This document shows positions 51,571-61,012 of a DNA stretch of 64,000 nt, one piece after another. Below the pieces are notes generated by a model that saw only the letters and a list, made by a program, of their open reading frames with translations, did no database searches and was not told where the DNA came from. The DNA comes from Actinoplanes solisilvae. GTDB taxonomy: Bacteria; Actinomycetota; Actinomycetes; Mycobacteriales; Micromonosporaceae. Numbering within the stretch: the first letter of the stretch is position 1; each line of letters starts with the position of its first letter. The translations under genes and the position numbers were made by a program. The stretch covers positions 186,001 to 250,000 of the forward strand of contig NZ_RJAC01000002.1 of NCBI RefSeq assembly GCF_003999975.1, written 5' to 3'.

Positions 51571-51586
51571 CAGTACGAGCGTACTG
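51571..51586. promoter_or_regulatory. short palindrome in the icd leader
   Basis: CAGTAC-GAGC-GTACTG, a 6-bp perfect inverted repeat 36 bases upstream of the icd start. It may be an operator or a small leader hairpin. Confidence 0.4.
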
Positions 51587-51630
51587 CAGGACTCCTCACG
51601 TCCGCCGAGCGGCCCCCGAGCCGCCCCTGA

Positions 51631-51750
51631 GCTGCCCCGCGCTGCCCCGCGCTGCCCCGCGCTGCCCCGCGCTGCCCCGCGCTGCCCCGCGCTGCCCCGC
51701 GCTGCCCCGCGCTGCCCCGCGCTGCCCCGCGCTGCCCCGCGCTGCCCCGA
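51631..51750. repeat. twelve tandem 10-bp repeats between mdh and icd
   Basis: GCTGCCCCGC is repeated head to tail from 51631 to 51750, twelve copies in all, the last with A for the final C. It is noncoding and lies upstream of icd and downstream of the mdh terminator. The 10-bp period is close to one DNA turn, and the perfect identity suggests recent expansion. Confidence 0.97.
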
Positions 51751-51784
51751 CCAGTCTGGCGCGCGACCCGGTCCCGTACACGAA

Positions 51785-51813
51785 AAAGGCCGGGACCGAC
51801 GGCCCCGGCCTTT
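51785..51813 (-). terminator. mdh terminator
   Basis: On the minus strand AAAGGCCGGG and CCCGGCCTTT form a 10-bp perfect stem with a 9-base loop, continuing into a run of T's. It lies 11 bases after the mdh stop. Confidence 0.9.
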
Positions 51814-51823
51814 CCCTGGTGCT

Positions 51824-52774
51824 TTACAGGCTGGCGACGTCCGCCTGCTTGGCGCGGACGGCCTCGGCGGCCTCCTTGAGACCGGCGATCTCGGTGTCGG
51901 TGAGCTTGTCCTCGACGACCTTCTTGATGCCCTCGGCGCCGATCTGGGCCTCGACACCCAGGTAGACGCCGGAGATGCCGTACTCGCCGTCGACCCAGGC
52001 GCAGACCGGCAGGACCTCGCCGGAGTCTTCGACGACGGCCTTGGCCATACGGGCGGCCGCGGCCGACGGGGCGTAGTAGGCCGAACCGGTTTTGAGCAGC
52101 GCGACCACCTCGGCGCCGCCGTTACGGGTGCGGACGACCAGCTCCTCGATCTTCTCGGCGGGCAGCAGGTCGGACAGCGGCTTGCCGTCGACGGTGCAGC
52201 GCGACGGGACCGGGACCATGGTGTCGCCGTGCGAGCCGAGGGTCAGCGCCTTGACGCTCTTGACCGGCACCGCGAGGGTCTCGGCGATCGAGTTGGTGAA
52301 GCGCGCCGTGTCGAGCACACCGGCCTGGCCGAAGACCCGGTTCTTGGGGAACTGGGTGGCGAGCTGGGCGAGCGCGGTCATCTCGTCGACCGGGTTCGAG
52401 ACCACGATGACGACGGCGTTGGGGGCGTACTTCGCGATGTTCTCCGCGACCTGACGCACGATCTTGGCGTTGACCTCGAGCAGGTCCATGCGGCTCATGC
52501 CCGGCTTGCGGGGCAGGCCGGCGGTCACGACGACGACGTCGGAACCCTCGATGGCCTCGTAGCCCTCACCGTTGGGGCCGGTGGTGACGCCGACGACCTT
52601 GGTCTCGAAGCCCTCGATCGGCCGGGACTGGTTCATGTCGAGCGCCAGGCCGGCCGGCTTGCCGTCGATGATGTCGGTGAGCACCACAGTGTCGAAGATG
52701 TCGTACTCGGCCAGACGCTGCGCGGTCGTCGACCCGTAGAAACCGGCGCCTACGACGGTTACCTTCTTGCCCAT
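51824..52774 (-). CDS. mdh: malate dehydrogenase
   Basis: A 316-residue NAD-dependent malate dehydrogenase of the LDH-like type. The Rossmann motif VVGAGFYG is at residues 7-14, the substrate Arg loop is AGLPRKPGMSR, VVSNPVDEMT follows and the catalytic His is in LGSHGDTMVP (about residue 177). It converts malate to oxaloacetate in the TCA cycle. The ATG at 52774 (MGKKVTVVGAG) fits the family; a GTG 12 bases upstream is open. Next to icd. Confidence 0.96.
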   Translation of the reverse strand: MGKKVTVVGAGFYGSTTAQRLAEYDIFDTVVLTDIIDGKPAGLALDMNQSRPIEGFETKVVGVTTGPNGEGYEAIEGSDVVVVTAGLPRKPGMSRMDLLEVNAKIVRQVAENIAKYAPNAVVIVVSNPVDEMTALAQLATQFPKNRVFGQAGVLDTARFTNSIAETLAVPVKSVKALTLGSHGDTMVPVPSRCTVDGKPLSDLLPAEKIEELVVRTRNGGAEVVALLKTGSAYYAPSAAAARMAKAVVEDSGEVLPVCAWVDGEYGISGVYLGVEAQIGAEGIKKVVEDKLTDTEIAGLKEAAEAVRAKQADVASL

Positions 52775-52879
52775 AGCTCTATCCACTCCCAGTCTCCGGG
52801 ACGTTTTTCCGGACGCTATCAGTCGGTTACCGGCTTATTACCGGCCGGTCGGGTCAACGCGAAGAAGGCCACTCTCCGC

Positions 52880-53473
52880 CTAGGACACCTTTGCGCCGTA
52901 CGCGGTCGCGAACAGCACGGCCTGGCCGATGTCTATCGTGGCGCCGGTCAGGTCGACGCCGCGCAGCTCCACCCCGTCGAGGTCGGCGCCGCGCAGGTCG
53001 GCGCCCTTGAGGACCACGTCGGTCAGTCGCGCGTTGGACAGGTCGGCGCCGCGCAGGTCGGACCGGCTCAGGTCGGCGCCCATCAGGTCGGCCTCGCGGA
53101 GCCGCAGGCCGCCGAGTTTCGTGCCGGCCAGGTTCTGCCCGCGCAGGGACACGAAACCCCAGTCGCCGCCCTCGATCTTCAGGGGGCGCAGCCCGCAGTC
53201 GAGGAACTGCGAACCCGTGAGCTTGCAGTCGATCAGGTGGGCGTCGAAGAACGAGCACCGTTGCAGCGTCGACTGCAGAATCGCGACGCGTTCGAGCACG
53301 GCCGCGTTGAAGCGGACGTTGCCGAAGGTGCAGTTGGTGAAGACGCAGCCGGTGAGCCGCGCCTCCGACCAGTCGACGTCGTGGAAGGCGCAGTCCTCGT
53401 ACCGGACGCCGGAGACCTCCTCCAGCGCCCAGTCGCGGCCGCTGAAGGTGGTGTCCTGCACGAGGTCGGTCAT
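52880..53473 (-). CDS. pentapeptide-repeat protein
   Basis: A 197-residue protein built of A(D/N)LxX repeats, clearest at about residues 125-178 (READLMGADLSRSDLRGADLSNARL, then LKGADLRGADLDG). The earlier part has looser repeats. Such proteins form a right-handed quadrilateral beta helix and may mimic DNA, but function varies. It starts ATG at 53473, just 14 bases after the purH stop, so it may be in the pur operon. Confidence 0.87.
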   Translation of the reverse strand: MTDLVQDTTFSGRDWALEEVSGVRYEDCAFHDVDWSEARLTGCVFTNCTFGNVRFNAAVLERVAILQSTLQRCSFFDAHLIDCKLTGSQFLDCGLRPLKIEGGDWGFVSLRGQNLAGTKLGGLRLREADLMGADLSRSDLRGADLSNARLTDVVLKGADLRGADLDGVELRGVDLTGATIDIGQAVLFATAYGAKVS

Positions 53474-53486
53474 GTGCCCGGTGTGC

Positions 53487-55049
53487 TCAGCCGTGGAAGA
53501 AGTGGCGGGTGCCGGTCAGGTAGACGGTCACGCCGGCCTTGGCCGCCGCTTCGATCACCTGGTCGTCGCGGATCGAGCCGCCCGGCTGCACGACCGCCTT
53601 GACACCGGCCGCGATGAGCACCTCGAGCCCGTCGGGGAACGGGAAGAACGCGTCGGAGGCGGCCACGCTGCCCTTGGCCCGCTCGGCGCCGGCGCGGTTG
53701 ACCGCGAGGTGCGCCGAGTCGACCCGGTTGACCTGGCCCATGCCGACGCCGACGGTCGCGCCGTCGCGGGCCAGCAGGATCGCGTTGCTCTTCACGCTGC
53801 GGATGGCCCGCCACGCGAACGCCAGGTCGGCCAGTTCGTCGGCCGTGGCCGCCTCGCCGGTCGCCAGGGTCCAGTTGGCCGGGTCGTCGCCGGGGGCGTC
53901 GACGCGGTCGGCGAGCTGCACCAGCATGCCGCCGCCGACCTGCTTGACCTCGGCCGGAGCCGGGTCCCAGGCCGGGGCGACCAGCACGCGCAGCTTCTTC
54001 TTGGCCCGGAAGATCTCGAGGGCGCCCGCCTCGTAGGAGGGGGCGACGATGACCTCGGTGAAGATGCCGTCGAGCTGCTTGGCCATCGCCTCGGTGACCT
54101 CGCGGTTGACCGCGATCACGCCGCCGAACGCCGAGACCGGGTCGCAGTCGTTGGCCTTGCGGTGCGCCTCGGCCACGTCGGCGCCGATCGCGATGCCGCA
54201 CGGGTTGGCGTGCTTGATGATCGCGACGCAGGGCTGCTCGAAGTCGTTGGCGCTGCGCCAGGCCGCGTCCGCGTCGACGTAGTTGTTGAACGACAGCTCG
54301 CCGCCGTGCACCAGCTCGGCCTGCGCGAGACCGACCGGCGCGTTCGGGTCGACGTAGAGAGCGGCGTCCTGGTGGGGGTTCTCGCCGTAGCGCAGGGTGT
54401 TCGCCCGCTTGAGGCCGATGCCGGTGAACTCGGGCCACTCGCTCGGCGCGAGAGTCGTGGCGGTCCAGTTGGCGACCGCGATGTCGTATTCGGCGATGTC
54501 GGCGAAGGCCCGGGCCGCGAGCGCCCGCCGCTGCGTCAGCGAGAAGCCACCGTTCTTCAAGGCGTCGAAGATCAGCCCGTACGACCCCGGGGCCGTCACC
54601 ACGGCGACCGAGGGGTGGTTCTTCGCGGCCGCGCGCACCATCGCCGGGCCGCCGATGTCGATCTGCTCGACGCACTCGTCGACGCTCGCGCCCGACGCCA
54701 CCGTCTCGGTGAACGGGTAGAGGTTGCTGACCAGCAGGTCGAACGGCTCTATGCCGAGCTCGGCGAGCTGCGCGGCGTGGCTCTCGAGCCGCAGGTCGGC
54801 GAGCAGACCGGCGTGCACACGCGGGTGCAGGGTCTTGACCCGGCCGTCGAGCGTCTCGGGGAAGCCGGTGAGCTGCTCGACCCGGGTGACCGGCACGCCG
54901 GCCGCCTCGACCTGGGCGGCGGTCGAGCCGGTGGAGACGATCTCGACCCCCGCGCCGGCGAGGGCCCGGGCCAGCTCGACGAGGCCGGTCTTGTCGTAAA
55001 CGCTGAGCAGCGCCCGCTTGATCGGGCGGCGGCCCTCGTCGGAGGTCAT
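53487..55049 (-). CDS. purH: bifunctional AICAR transformylase / IMP cyclohydrolase
   Basis: A 520-residue enzyme for the last two steps of IMP synthesis. The N-terminal IMP cyclohydrolase (MGS-like) domain reads [25 protein letters not shown] and [10 protein letters not shown]. The C-terminal transformylase domain contains [34 protein letters not shown] (the catalytic Lys-His) and [11 protein letters not shown] at the end. ATG at 55049 overlaps the purN stop (ATGA). Confidence 0.96.
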   Translation of the reverse strand: MTSDEGRRPIKRALLSVYDKTGLVELARALAGAGVEIVSTGSTAAQVEAAGVPVTRVEQLTGFPETLDGRVKTLHPRVHAGLLADLRLESHAAQLAELGIEPFDLLVSNLYPFTETVASGASVDECVEQIDIGGPAMVRAAAKNHPSVAVVTAPGSYGLIFDALKNGGFSLTQRRALAARAFADIAEYDIAVANWTATTLAPSEWPEFTGIGLKRANTLRYGENPHQDAALYVDPNAPVGLAQAELVHGGELSFNNYVDADAAWRSANDFEQPCVAIIKHANPCGIAIGADVAEAHRKANDCDPVSAFGGVIAVNREVTEAMAKQLDGIFTEVIVAPSYEAGALEIFRAKKKLRVLVAPAWDPAPAEVKQVGGGMLVQLADRVDAPGDDPANWTLATGEAATADELADLAFAWRAIRSVKSNAILLARDGATVGVGMGQVNRVDSAHLAVNRAGAERAKGSVAASDAFFPFPDGLEVLIAAGVKAVVQPGGSIRDDQVIEAAAKAGVTVYLTGTRHFFHG

Positions 55050-55663
55050 GGCTGTCGTACCTTCCTGTTTTCGATGGTCCAGCCGTCGCGCACCAGCCGG
55101 CCGACCCACTCGACCAGTTGGGCCCGTTCGGCCACCTTGATGCGCTCGGTCAGCGTCTCTTCCGTGTCGTCGCCGTGCACGGGGACCGCGACCTGGGCGA
55201 TGATCGGTCCGGTGTCGACGCCGGCGTCGACGAAGAACAGGGTCGCCCCGGCGATCTTGACGCCGTAGGCGAGCGCGTCGCGCGGGCCGTGGATGCCGGG
55301 GAACGACGGCAGCAGCGCGTTGTGCGTATTGATGTAGCGGTCGCCGAACGCGGCCAGGAAATGCGGCCCGACGAGCTTGAGGAAGCCGGCCGAGACGATC
55401 AGGTCGGGCTTGAACTCGGCGACGTGGGCGGTGAGGGCGGCGTCCCAGTCGTCGCGCGTCTCATAGGCCTTCACCGAGTCGACGAACGTCGGCACACCCA
55501 CGGCGGCGGCGCGGTCGAGACCGGCGATGCCGTCGCGGTCGGCGCCCACGGCCACGACCTGGGCCCCGTAGGCGGGGTCGGCGGAGGCGTCGAGCAGCGC
55601 CTGAAGGTTGCTGCCCGAACCGGAGACGAGGACGACCAGGCGGGCGGGCGCAGGGTCGGTCAC
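55046..55663 (-). CDS. purN: phosphoribosylglycinamide formyltransferase
   Basis: A 205-residue GAR transformylase. The phosphate-binding [12 protein letters not shown] is near residue 15, the catalytic pair Asn and His is in [13 protein letters not shown], and the Asp is in [13 protein letters not shown]. It uses 10-formyl-tetrahydrofolate. It starts with GTG and is coupled to purH by a 4-base overlap. Confidence 0.95.
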   Translation of the reverse strand: MTDPAPARLVVLVSGSGSNLQALLDASADPAYGAQVVAVGADRDGIAGLDRAAAVGVPTFVDSVKAYETRDDWDAALTAHVAEFKPDLIVSAGFLKLVGPHFLAAFGDRYINTHNALLPSFPGIHGPRDALAYGVKIAGATLFFVDAGVDTGPIIAQVAVPVHGDDTEETLTERIKVAERAQLVEWVGRLVRDGWTIENRKVRQP

Positions 55664-55808
55664 CCGGCAACCCTACCCGCGCGCCCCGGCCCGTACGTCA
55701 GCCGGGTTTGCCGCTCGTGCCGAAGAGAACTGCCCGGTTTCTGGGTTACGCTGCCGTTTCTTCGATCTCTCGCCAGCCCCGCCCTCACTTCGCAGAGGAA
55801 GAGCACTC

Positions 55809-56168
55809 GTGACCACTCCACCCCCTCCGCCCCCGCCGCCTCCCTATTACGGTCCGCCGGCCGGCCAGCCCGCCCAGCAGAACACCCAGGGCCTGGTCGG
55901 CATGATCGTCGGCATCCTGTCCATCCCGCTGGCCTGCTGCGGCTTCGCCGGAGTGCTCGGCATCGTCCTCGGCATCGTCGGCGGCGTCTTCAGTTGGCTC
56001 GGCCTGCAGAAGTCGAAGCAGGGGCTGGCCAGCAACCGCGGTCAGGCGCTGGCCGGTCTGATCTGCTCGGCGGTCGGCGTCGCGTTCGGCATCATCGCGA
56101 TCATCCTGGTCGTCGCGTTCCGCGACTTCGATGTGCAGAACTGGATCGACCAGAACAGCAACAACTAG
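55809..56168 (+). CDS. DUF4190-like small membrane protein
   Basis: A 119-residue protein. The N-terminus is a Pro-rich run (nine Pro residues) followed by YYGPPAGQPAQQN. Two hydrophobic hairpin helices come next: LVGMIVGILSIPLACCGFAGVLGIVLGIVGGVF and GLICSAVGVAFGIIAIILVVAF. They are joined by LQKSKQGLASNRGQALAG, the conserved loop of the family. GAGGAAGAG precedes the GTG at 55809 by 5 bases. The role is unknown. Confidence 0.83.
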   Translation: MTTPPPPPPPPPYYGPPAGQPAQQNTQGLVGMIVGILSIPLACCGFAGVLGIVLGIVGGVFSWLGLQKSKQGLASNRGQALAGLICSAVGVAFGIIAIILVVAFRDFDVQNWIDQNSNN

Positions 56169-56218
56169 GCGGACAGACGTCGCTGGCGCCTCGGCGCCGG
56201 CACGTCAGCGCCCGCCGG

Positions 56219-57646
56219 TCAGCTTTTCGGCTTGGGCGCGAACCCCCGCGCGGCGGCGGCGCCGATGGCCGCCGAGACGCCGAGAACCGCTGCCGCGACC
56301 AGGGCCACCTGCCACGGGTCGGGGCCGACCGTGGCCAGCCGGCCGTCGCCCAGCGGGCCGCCCGAGAAGCGGGCCATCAGGCCCAGCGCGATGCCGGCCA
56401 CCGGGCCGGCGATCAGGCCGCCGCCGAGCACCAGCGACCAGGGCGGCCGTGGTGTCGTCTCCGCCTCCCGCGCCTCACGGGTCAGGCGCAGGGTGAGCAG
56501 CCAGCCCGCGGCCAGGCCCGCAAGCACGGGCAGCGCCATCAGCAGGGCGCCGGCCACGCCCATCGGGCCGTTGGGCAGCCCGGCCAGCAGCGGCAGGGTC
56601 GGCAACGGGCCGACGGTCACCTCGGTGAGCCGCACGATCGAGCCGGTGCCGAGCGCGAAGCCGGGGCCGAGCAGATAGGCCGAGGCCCAGACGGCGCCGT
56701 TCACGCCGTAGGCCAGGCTGACGAGCGTGATGCCCGCCTGGCCGGCCACTCCGGTGCGGTAGGCCGAGATCATGTCGGCGGCCTGGCCGCCACCGAGCGC
56801 GACCGACAGTCCGGTCACCGCGGCCCCGGCCGCGAGCACCAGGAACGCGGCGATCACGCCGGTGCGTACGCCGTGGCGCAGCGGGGCGGGCAGTCGCCGG
56901 GCCCAGGAGCTGAGCGCGTCGGTGCCGCGCAGCGAGCCGATCAGCGCGCCCGCACCGCCGATGAGGAAGAAGTCGAGCGCGGCCCGGCCCGCGATGATCT
57001 CGGTCCCGCGGCCGTCGACGAGCACCGCGACGACCGAGCCGAGCAGCGAGTAGCTGAGGGCGATCGAGAACGCCACCGACAGCGCGCGGACGGTCGACCC
57101 CGAGCGGCGGGCGCCCACGGCCCGGGTGACGTGCAGGCCGGCCCGGTTGAGCCGCCAGACGATGAGGATGCTGAGCAGCAGCGGGGTGAGCCCGAGCGAG
57201 CCGATCGAGGTGCCGATCGGCACGCCGTGGCCGAGCAGCCAGCCGGCCGCGCCCGCGTGGGCGGCGCCGGCGAGTCCGCCGCTGCCCTCGAGGCTGCGGG
57301 CCAGGCCGATGACGGCCGCGACGGGCAGGTAGGACATGAGGGCGGCCCAGATCGTGGCGAACGCGACGGCCACCGGCAGCGGGGCGCGGCTGCGGGGGCG
57401 GGATTGCGCGGGCGGGCGGCGCTGGCTGGGCAGCCGGATCGTCTCGCGGTCGGCGAGCACCTTGTCGTCGACGAGGACGGTGCGCTGCTCCACCGCTTCG
57501 GTGGGGCGTTCGGCGGTGACCGGCTCGGTGGCGCGTTGCACCGGTTCGGAGGCGCGCTGCGCCGGCTCGGGGGCGGCGACCTGCGCCGCCTCGACGATCG
57601 CGAAGGCGTCGTCCGAGTCGTCGGGCCGGTCGGGTGTGCTGGGCAT
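56219..57646 (-). CDS. DUF6350-family membrane protein
   Basis: A 475-residue protein. The cytosolic N-terminal 85 residues are low-complexity, rich in Glu, Pro and Arg. Twelve or so predicted helices follow, with recurring Gly/Ala-rich segments (LGLTPLLLSILIVWRLNRAG, GVPIGTSIG). The family is found next to purN/purH or sucCD in actinobacteria, and its function is unknown. The ATG at 57646 has AAAGG upstream. It probably belongs to the sucCD transcript. Confidence 0.75.
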   Translation of the reverse strand: MPSTPDRPDDSDDAFAIVEAAQVAAPEPAQRASEPVQRATEPVTAERPTEAVEQRTVLVDDKVLADRETIRLPSQRRPPAQSRPRSRAPLPVAVAFATIWAALMSYLPVAAVIGLARSLEGSGGLAGAAHAGAAGWLLGHGVPIGTSIGSLGLTPLLLSILIVWRLNRAGLHVTRAVGARRSGSTVRALSVAFSIALSYSLLGSVVAVLVDGRGTEIIAGRAALDFFLIGGAGALIGSLRGTDALSSWARRLPAPLRHGVRTGVIAAFLVLAAGAAVTGLSVALGGGQAADMISAYRTGVAGQAGITLVSLAYGVNGAVWASAYLLGPGFALGTGSIVRLTEVTVGPLPTLPLLAGLPNGPMGVAGALLMALPVLAGLAAGWLLTLRLTREAREAETTPRPPWSLVLGGGLIAGPVAGIALGLMARFSGGPLGDGRLATVGPDPWQVALVAAAVLGVSAAIGAAAARGFAPKPKS

Positions 57647-57690
57647 CGCCGCCTACCTTTCCACGCTCGGGCCGGGTGGGCGACGCAGAT

Positions 57691-57741
57691 ACGACGGCGC
57701 GCCGCCATTCAGGTCGCATTGACCCGGACGACGGCGCGCCG
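57691..57741. repeat. pair of 14-bp direct repeats between sucD and DUF6350 gene
   Basis: ACGACGGCGCGCCG occurs at 57691-57704 and again at 57728-57741. The core CGGCGCGCCG is self-complementary, so the two copies can also pair as a stem with a 27-base loop. It may be a weak terminator or attenuator after sucD. Confidence 0.55.
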
Positions 57742-57749
57742 ATCGGGGA

Positions 57750-58634
57750 TTACTTGCTCATGACCTCGCGCATGAGCCGGGCGGTCTCGCTCGGCGTCTT
57801 GCCGACCTTGACGCCCGCGGCCTCGAGGGCTTCCTTCTTGGCGTCCGCGGTGCCCGCGGAACCCGAGATGATCGCGCCGGCGTGACCCATGGTCTTGCCG
57901 GGCGGGGCGGTGAAGCCGGCGATGTAGCCGACGACCGGCTTGGTGACGTTCGCCTTGATGAACTCGGCGGCCCGCTCCTCGGCGTCGCCGCCGATCTCAC
58001 CGATCATGACGATCGCGTCGGTGTCCGGGTCGTCCTGGAACGCCTTCAGCGCGTCGATGTGCGTGGTGCCGATGATCGGGTCGCCGCCGATGCCGACGGC
58101 GGTCGAGAAGCCGAAGTCGCGCAGCTCGTACATGAGCTGGTAGGTCAGCGTGCCGCTCTTGCTGACCAGCCCGATGCGGCCGCCCGGGGTGATGTCGGCC
58201 GGGATGATGCCGGCGTTGCTGGCGCCCGGCGACGCGATGCCCGGGCAGTTCGGGCCGATGATCCGGGTCTTCTGACCGCGGTCCACGTTGTAGGCCCAGA
58301 AGGCGGCCGAGTCCTGCACCGGCACGCCCTCGGTGATCACCACGGCGAGCGGGATCTCGGCGTCGATCGCCTCGACGACCGCGCTCTTGGTGAACGCCGG
58401 CGGCACGAAGATGACCGACACGTCGGCGCCGGTCTCCTTGATGGCCTCGGCCACGGTCGCGAAGACCGGCAGCTCGGTGCCGTCGAAGTCGACGGTCGTG
58501 CCCGCCTTGCGCGGGTTGACGCCGCCGACGACGTTGGTGCCCGCGGCGAGCATCCGGCGGGTGTGCTTCGAGCCCTCCGAGCCGGTGATGCCCTGGACGA
58601 TGACCTTGGAGTCTTTTGTCAGCCAGATAGCCAT
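57750..58634 (-). CDS. sucD: succinate-CoA ligase, alpha subunit
   Basis: A 294-residue subunit with CoA-binding N-terminus [29 protein letters not shown] and the active-site phosphohistidine in [16 protein letters not shown] (about residue 247). It forms the alpha part of succinyl-CoA synthetase. The ATG at 58634 follows sucC by 4 bases. Confidence 0.96.
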   Translation of the reverse strand: MAIWLTKDSKVIVQGITGSEGSKHTRRMLAAGTNVVGGVNPRKAGTTVDFDGTELPVFATVAEAIKETGADVSVIFVPPAFTKSAVVEAIDAEIPLAVVITEGVPVQDSAAFWAYNVDRGQKTRIIGPNCPGIASPGASNAGIIPADITPGGRIGLVSKSGTLTYQLMYELRDFGFSTAVGIGGDPIIGTTHIDALKAFQDDPDTDAIVMIGEIGGDAEERAAEFIKANVTKPVVGYIAGFTAPPGKTMGHAGAIISGSAGTADAKKEALEAAGVKVGKTPSETARLMREVMSK

Positions 58635-58638
58635 TGGT

Positions 58639-59817
58639 TCACTTCCCCGCAGCCGCGAGCTCGGCGGCGCGCTCGGCCGCTCCGTCCATCGTGTCCACCC
58701 GCTCGACCAGCGGGTTGTTCGCTCCGTCGAGGATGGCCCGGCCGGCCTCGGCGTTGTTGCCGTCGAGGCGTACCACGAGCGGCTTGGTGACCGACTCGCC
58801 GCGCTCGGCGAGCAGGGCGAGGGCCTGGATGATGCCGTTGGCCACCGCGTCACAGGCCGTGATGCCGCCGAAGACGTTCACGAAGACCGACTTGACGGCG
58901 GGGTCGCCGAGCACGATCTCGAGGCCGTTCGCCATCACCTGGGCGCTGGCGCCGCCGCCGATGTCGAGGAAGTTGGCCGGCTTGACGTTGCCGTGCCGCT
59001 CGCCGGCGTAGGCCACCACGTCGAGAGTGGACATGACCAGGCCGGCGCCGTTGCCGATGATGCCGACCTCGCCGTCCAGCTTGACGTAGTTGAGGTTCTT
59101 GGCCTTGGCCGCCTGCTCCAGCGGGTCGACCGCGGACTGGTCGACCAGCGCCTCGTGGTCGGGGTGCCGGAACGCCGCGTTCTCGTCCAGCGTGATCTTG
59201 GCGTCGAGCAGGAGCACCCGGCCGTCGCCGACCTTCGCGAGGGGGTTGACCTCGACCAGGGTGGCGTCCTCGGCCACGAAGGCCTGCCAGAGCTTCACGG
59301 CGATGTCGACGATCTGGTCGGCGACCTCGGCCGGGTACTGCGCCGCGGCGACGATCTCGCGGGCCTTCGCCTCGTCGACACCCTTGCTGGCGTCGATGGC
59401 GATCTTGGCGACCCGGTCGGGCTGCTCCTCGGCCACCGTCTCGATCTCCATGCCGCCGGCGACGCTGGCGATGCACAGGAACGTGCGGTTGGCCCGGTCG
59501 AGCAGGTAGGAGAAGTAGTACTCCTCCTTGATGTCGGCCGTCTCGGCCAGCATCACCTTGTGGACCGTGTGGCCCTTGATGTCCATGCCCAGGATGTCCG
59601 TCGCGCGGGCCTCGGCCTCGTCGGCACCGTCGGCCAGCTTGACGCCGCCCGCCTTGCCTCGGCCGCCGACCTTGACCTGCGCCTTGACGACGACCTTGCC
59701 GCCGAGGCGCTCGGCGATGGCCCGGGCCTCCTGCGGGGTCTCGGCGACGCCACCGCCCAGCACGGGCAGCCCGTGCCGTTCGAAGAGGTCGCGCCCCTGA
59801 TACTCGAACAGGTCCAC
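58639..59817 (-). CDS. sucC: succinate-CoA ligase, beta subunit
   Basis: A 392-residue subunit with an ATP-grasp N-terminal half ([37 protein letters not shown]) and [11 protein letters not shown] for the metal/nucleotide site. The C-terminal flavodoxin-like half includes [19 protein letters not shown] and [21 protein letters not shown] start at 59817 with AAAGGAGA 4 bases upstream. It synthesises succinate and NTP with SucD. Confidence 0.96.
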   Translation of the reverse strand: MDLFEYQGRDLFERHGLPVLGGGVAETPQEARAIAERLGGKVVVKAQVKVGGRGKAGGVKLADGADEAEARATDILGMDIKGHTVHKVMLAETADIKEEYYFSYLLDRANRTFLCIASVAGGMEIETVAEEQPDRVAKIAIDASKGVDEAKAREIVAAAQYPAEVADQIVDIAVKLWQAFVAEDATLVEVNPLAKVGDGRVLLLDAKITLDENAAFRHPDHEALVDQSAVDPLEQAAKAKNLNYVKLDGEVGIIGNGAGLVMSTLDVVAYAGERHGNVKPANFLDIGGGASAQVMANGLEIVLGDPAVKSVFVNVFGGITACDAVANGIIQALALLAERGESVTKPLVVRLDGNNAEAGRAILDGANNPLVERVDTMDGAAERAAELAAAGK

Positions 59818-60150
59818 GTGTCTCCTTTCGCTCGCGACGCCAAGCGCCGGCAAGCCGTACCGTTGCGTCCCGACCTAACGTGCGCGGCGGCCCTGACGGC
59901 GTCGCCGGCGTGAAGAATGTCCGGCCCTGCGGGCCTTCATTCGCAGACTAGCGACCGGGGCTACCGTCCCGTAGGCGCGGGTGCACGGTGTGCAAGACCG
60001 CACACCAGACGTACGTGCAGAAACTCCCGTACTTCGCGTAACCCCGTTCCGGGGGTCTCGTTGATTGTGATGTCGGAGCGCTGAGAAGCGCCGGCATGCA
60101 GGCGGCCGATGCCCTGTCGGTCGAGGGGTGGCGGCGGGGCATCGTGCATA
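59818..60150. other. sucC upstream region, no gene seen
   Basis: This interval should hold the sucCD promoter. TAGTCT on the minus strand at about 59945-59950 is a possible -10. No convincing -35 or small gene was found. Confidence 0.4.
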
Positions 60151-60187
60151 GAGAGGCCGGACGTGTGAGGGGTGCGTCCGGCCTCTC
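60151..60187. terminator. terminator hairpin beside the B12-binding gene
   Basis: GAGAGGCCGGAC / GTCCGGCCTCTC, a perfect 12-bp stem with 13-base loop, 29 bases past the minus-strand stop at 60217. Confidence 0.85.
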
Positions 60188-60216
60188 CCCCTGCCGTTCA
60201 GCCGGTAATTCGCTGG

Positions 60217-60621
60217 TCAGGCCACCGGTGATGCGACATTGGCGCGAACCCATTCGATGATGGACGCGGTAGTCGCTCCCGGCGTGAAAATGCGCGCGAC
60301 CCCGAGCTTTTCCAATTCGGCGATGTCGTCGGCCGGGATGATGCCTCCGCCGAATACGACGATGTCGGCCGCGTCACGTTCCGCGAGCAGTTCGACAACG
60401 CGCCGGAACAATGTCATGTGCGCGCCGGACAGAACGGACAAACCGATTGCGTTCGCGTCTTCCTGGATGGCCGTCTCGACGATCTGCTCCGGCGTCTGAT
60501 GCAGGCCCGTGTAGACGACCTCCATACCGGCGTCGCGCAGCGCCCTGGCGACCACCTTGGCTCCCCGGTCGTGGCCGTCCAGCCCCGGCTTCGCAACGAC
60601 CACCCTGATCCGTGCCTGCAT
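60217..60621 (-). CDS. cobalamin B12-binding domain protein
   Basis: A 134-residue stand-alone B12-binding domain. [13 protein letters not shown] holds the DxHxxG cobalt-ligand motif (His about residue 18), SVLSGAHM the SxL motif and GGGIIPADD the GG motif. This is the fold of the methylmalonyl-CoA mutase C-terminus. No mutase catalytic subunit lies nearby, so it may be the small partner of a split mutase encoded elsewhere. The ATG at 60621 starts [13 protein letters not shown]. Confidence 0.88.
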   Translation of the reverse strand: MQARIRVVVAKPGLDGHDRGAKVVARALRDAGMEVVYTGLHQTPEQIVETAIQEDANAIGLSVLSGAHMTLFRRVVELLAERDAADIVVFGGGIIPADDIAELEKLGVARIFTPGATTASIIEWVRANVASPVA

Positions 60622-60721
60622 CCTGACCCTCCGTGCCACTGACCGCGTTGTCACCTGAACGAACGGTAACCTGCCCGGCGGTCGCGGGGTAGCCGACCGC
60701 CGGAATGCGACGTCACCGCGA

Positions 60722-60747
60722 GTGACAACAAATGTATTCTGAGTCAC
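60722..60747. promoter_or_regulatory. inverted repeat in AT-rich divergent spacer
   Basis: GTGAC at 60722-60726 and GTCAC at 60743-60747 flank an AT-rich core. The spacer (60622-61012) separates the B12-binding gene from the peptidase gene and is the likely promoter region for both. Confidence 0.35.
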
Positions 60748-60846
60748 ATTACTTTCTGTTTTTCGAGCTATTACCCGGCGTGTTCGAGGCGCCACTCCGG
60801 GAAAGGTAGTGAATTCGGACAATCACAGCGCAATGTGGACCACGAA

Positions 60847-60938
60847 CTGTCAGCGATTTGGCGCTGCGGACTTGTGACCCGGCAGCCGTTTGGCTACCGT
60901 GGCTCCCGGCTGCCAACCAGTTAAAGCTGATCTGACAG
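60847..60938 (+). promoter_or_regulatory. structured leader ahead of the M23 peptidase gene
   Basis: CTGTCAG (60847-60853) pairs with CTGACAG (60932-60938), enclosing a hairpin CAGCG-ATTTGG-CGCTG (60851-60866, which competes for three bases) and a stem GGCAGCCG / CGGCTGCC (60881-60914). The result is a three-way-junction shape 75 bases before the start codon. Cell-wall hydrolase genes of actinomycetes are often under c-di-AMP riboswitches, but the conserved ydaO sequence motifs are not seen here. Confidence 0.4.
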
Positions 60939-61012
60939 CCCGGCCGGACACGGAACACCCGAGAATTAGGGCCCGTGAACGCCGCCGATTTGCCACCGAC
61001 GGAGGGTTGTTC

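Noticed and set aside
51631..51750. CRISPR-like array
   Set aside because: The 10-bp units are contiguous with no spacers and no cas genes are near; it is a simple tandem repeat.
52929..55268. Long plus-strand frame with Arg/Ser-rich repeats
   Set aside because: It is the antisense of the pentapeptide-repeat gene and purH; repeats are an echo of the real coding repeats.
60750..61010. ydaO (c-di-AMP) riboswitch
   Set aside because: The context fits, but the conserved sequence segments of that riboswitch class are not seen; kept only as an unclassified structured leader.
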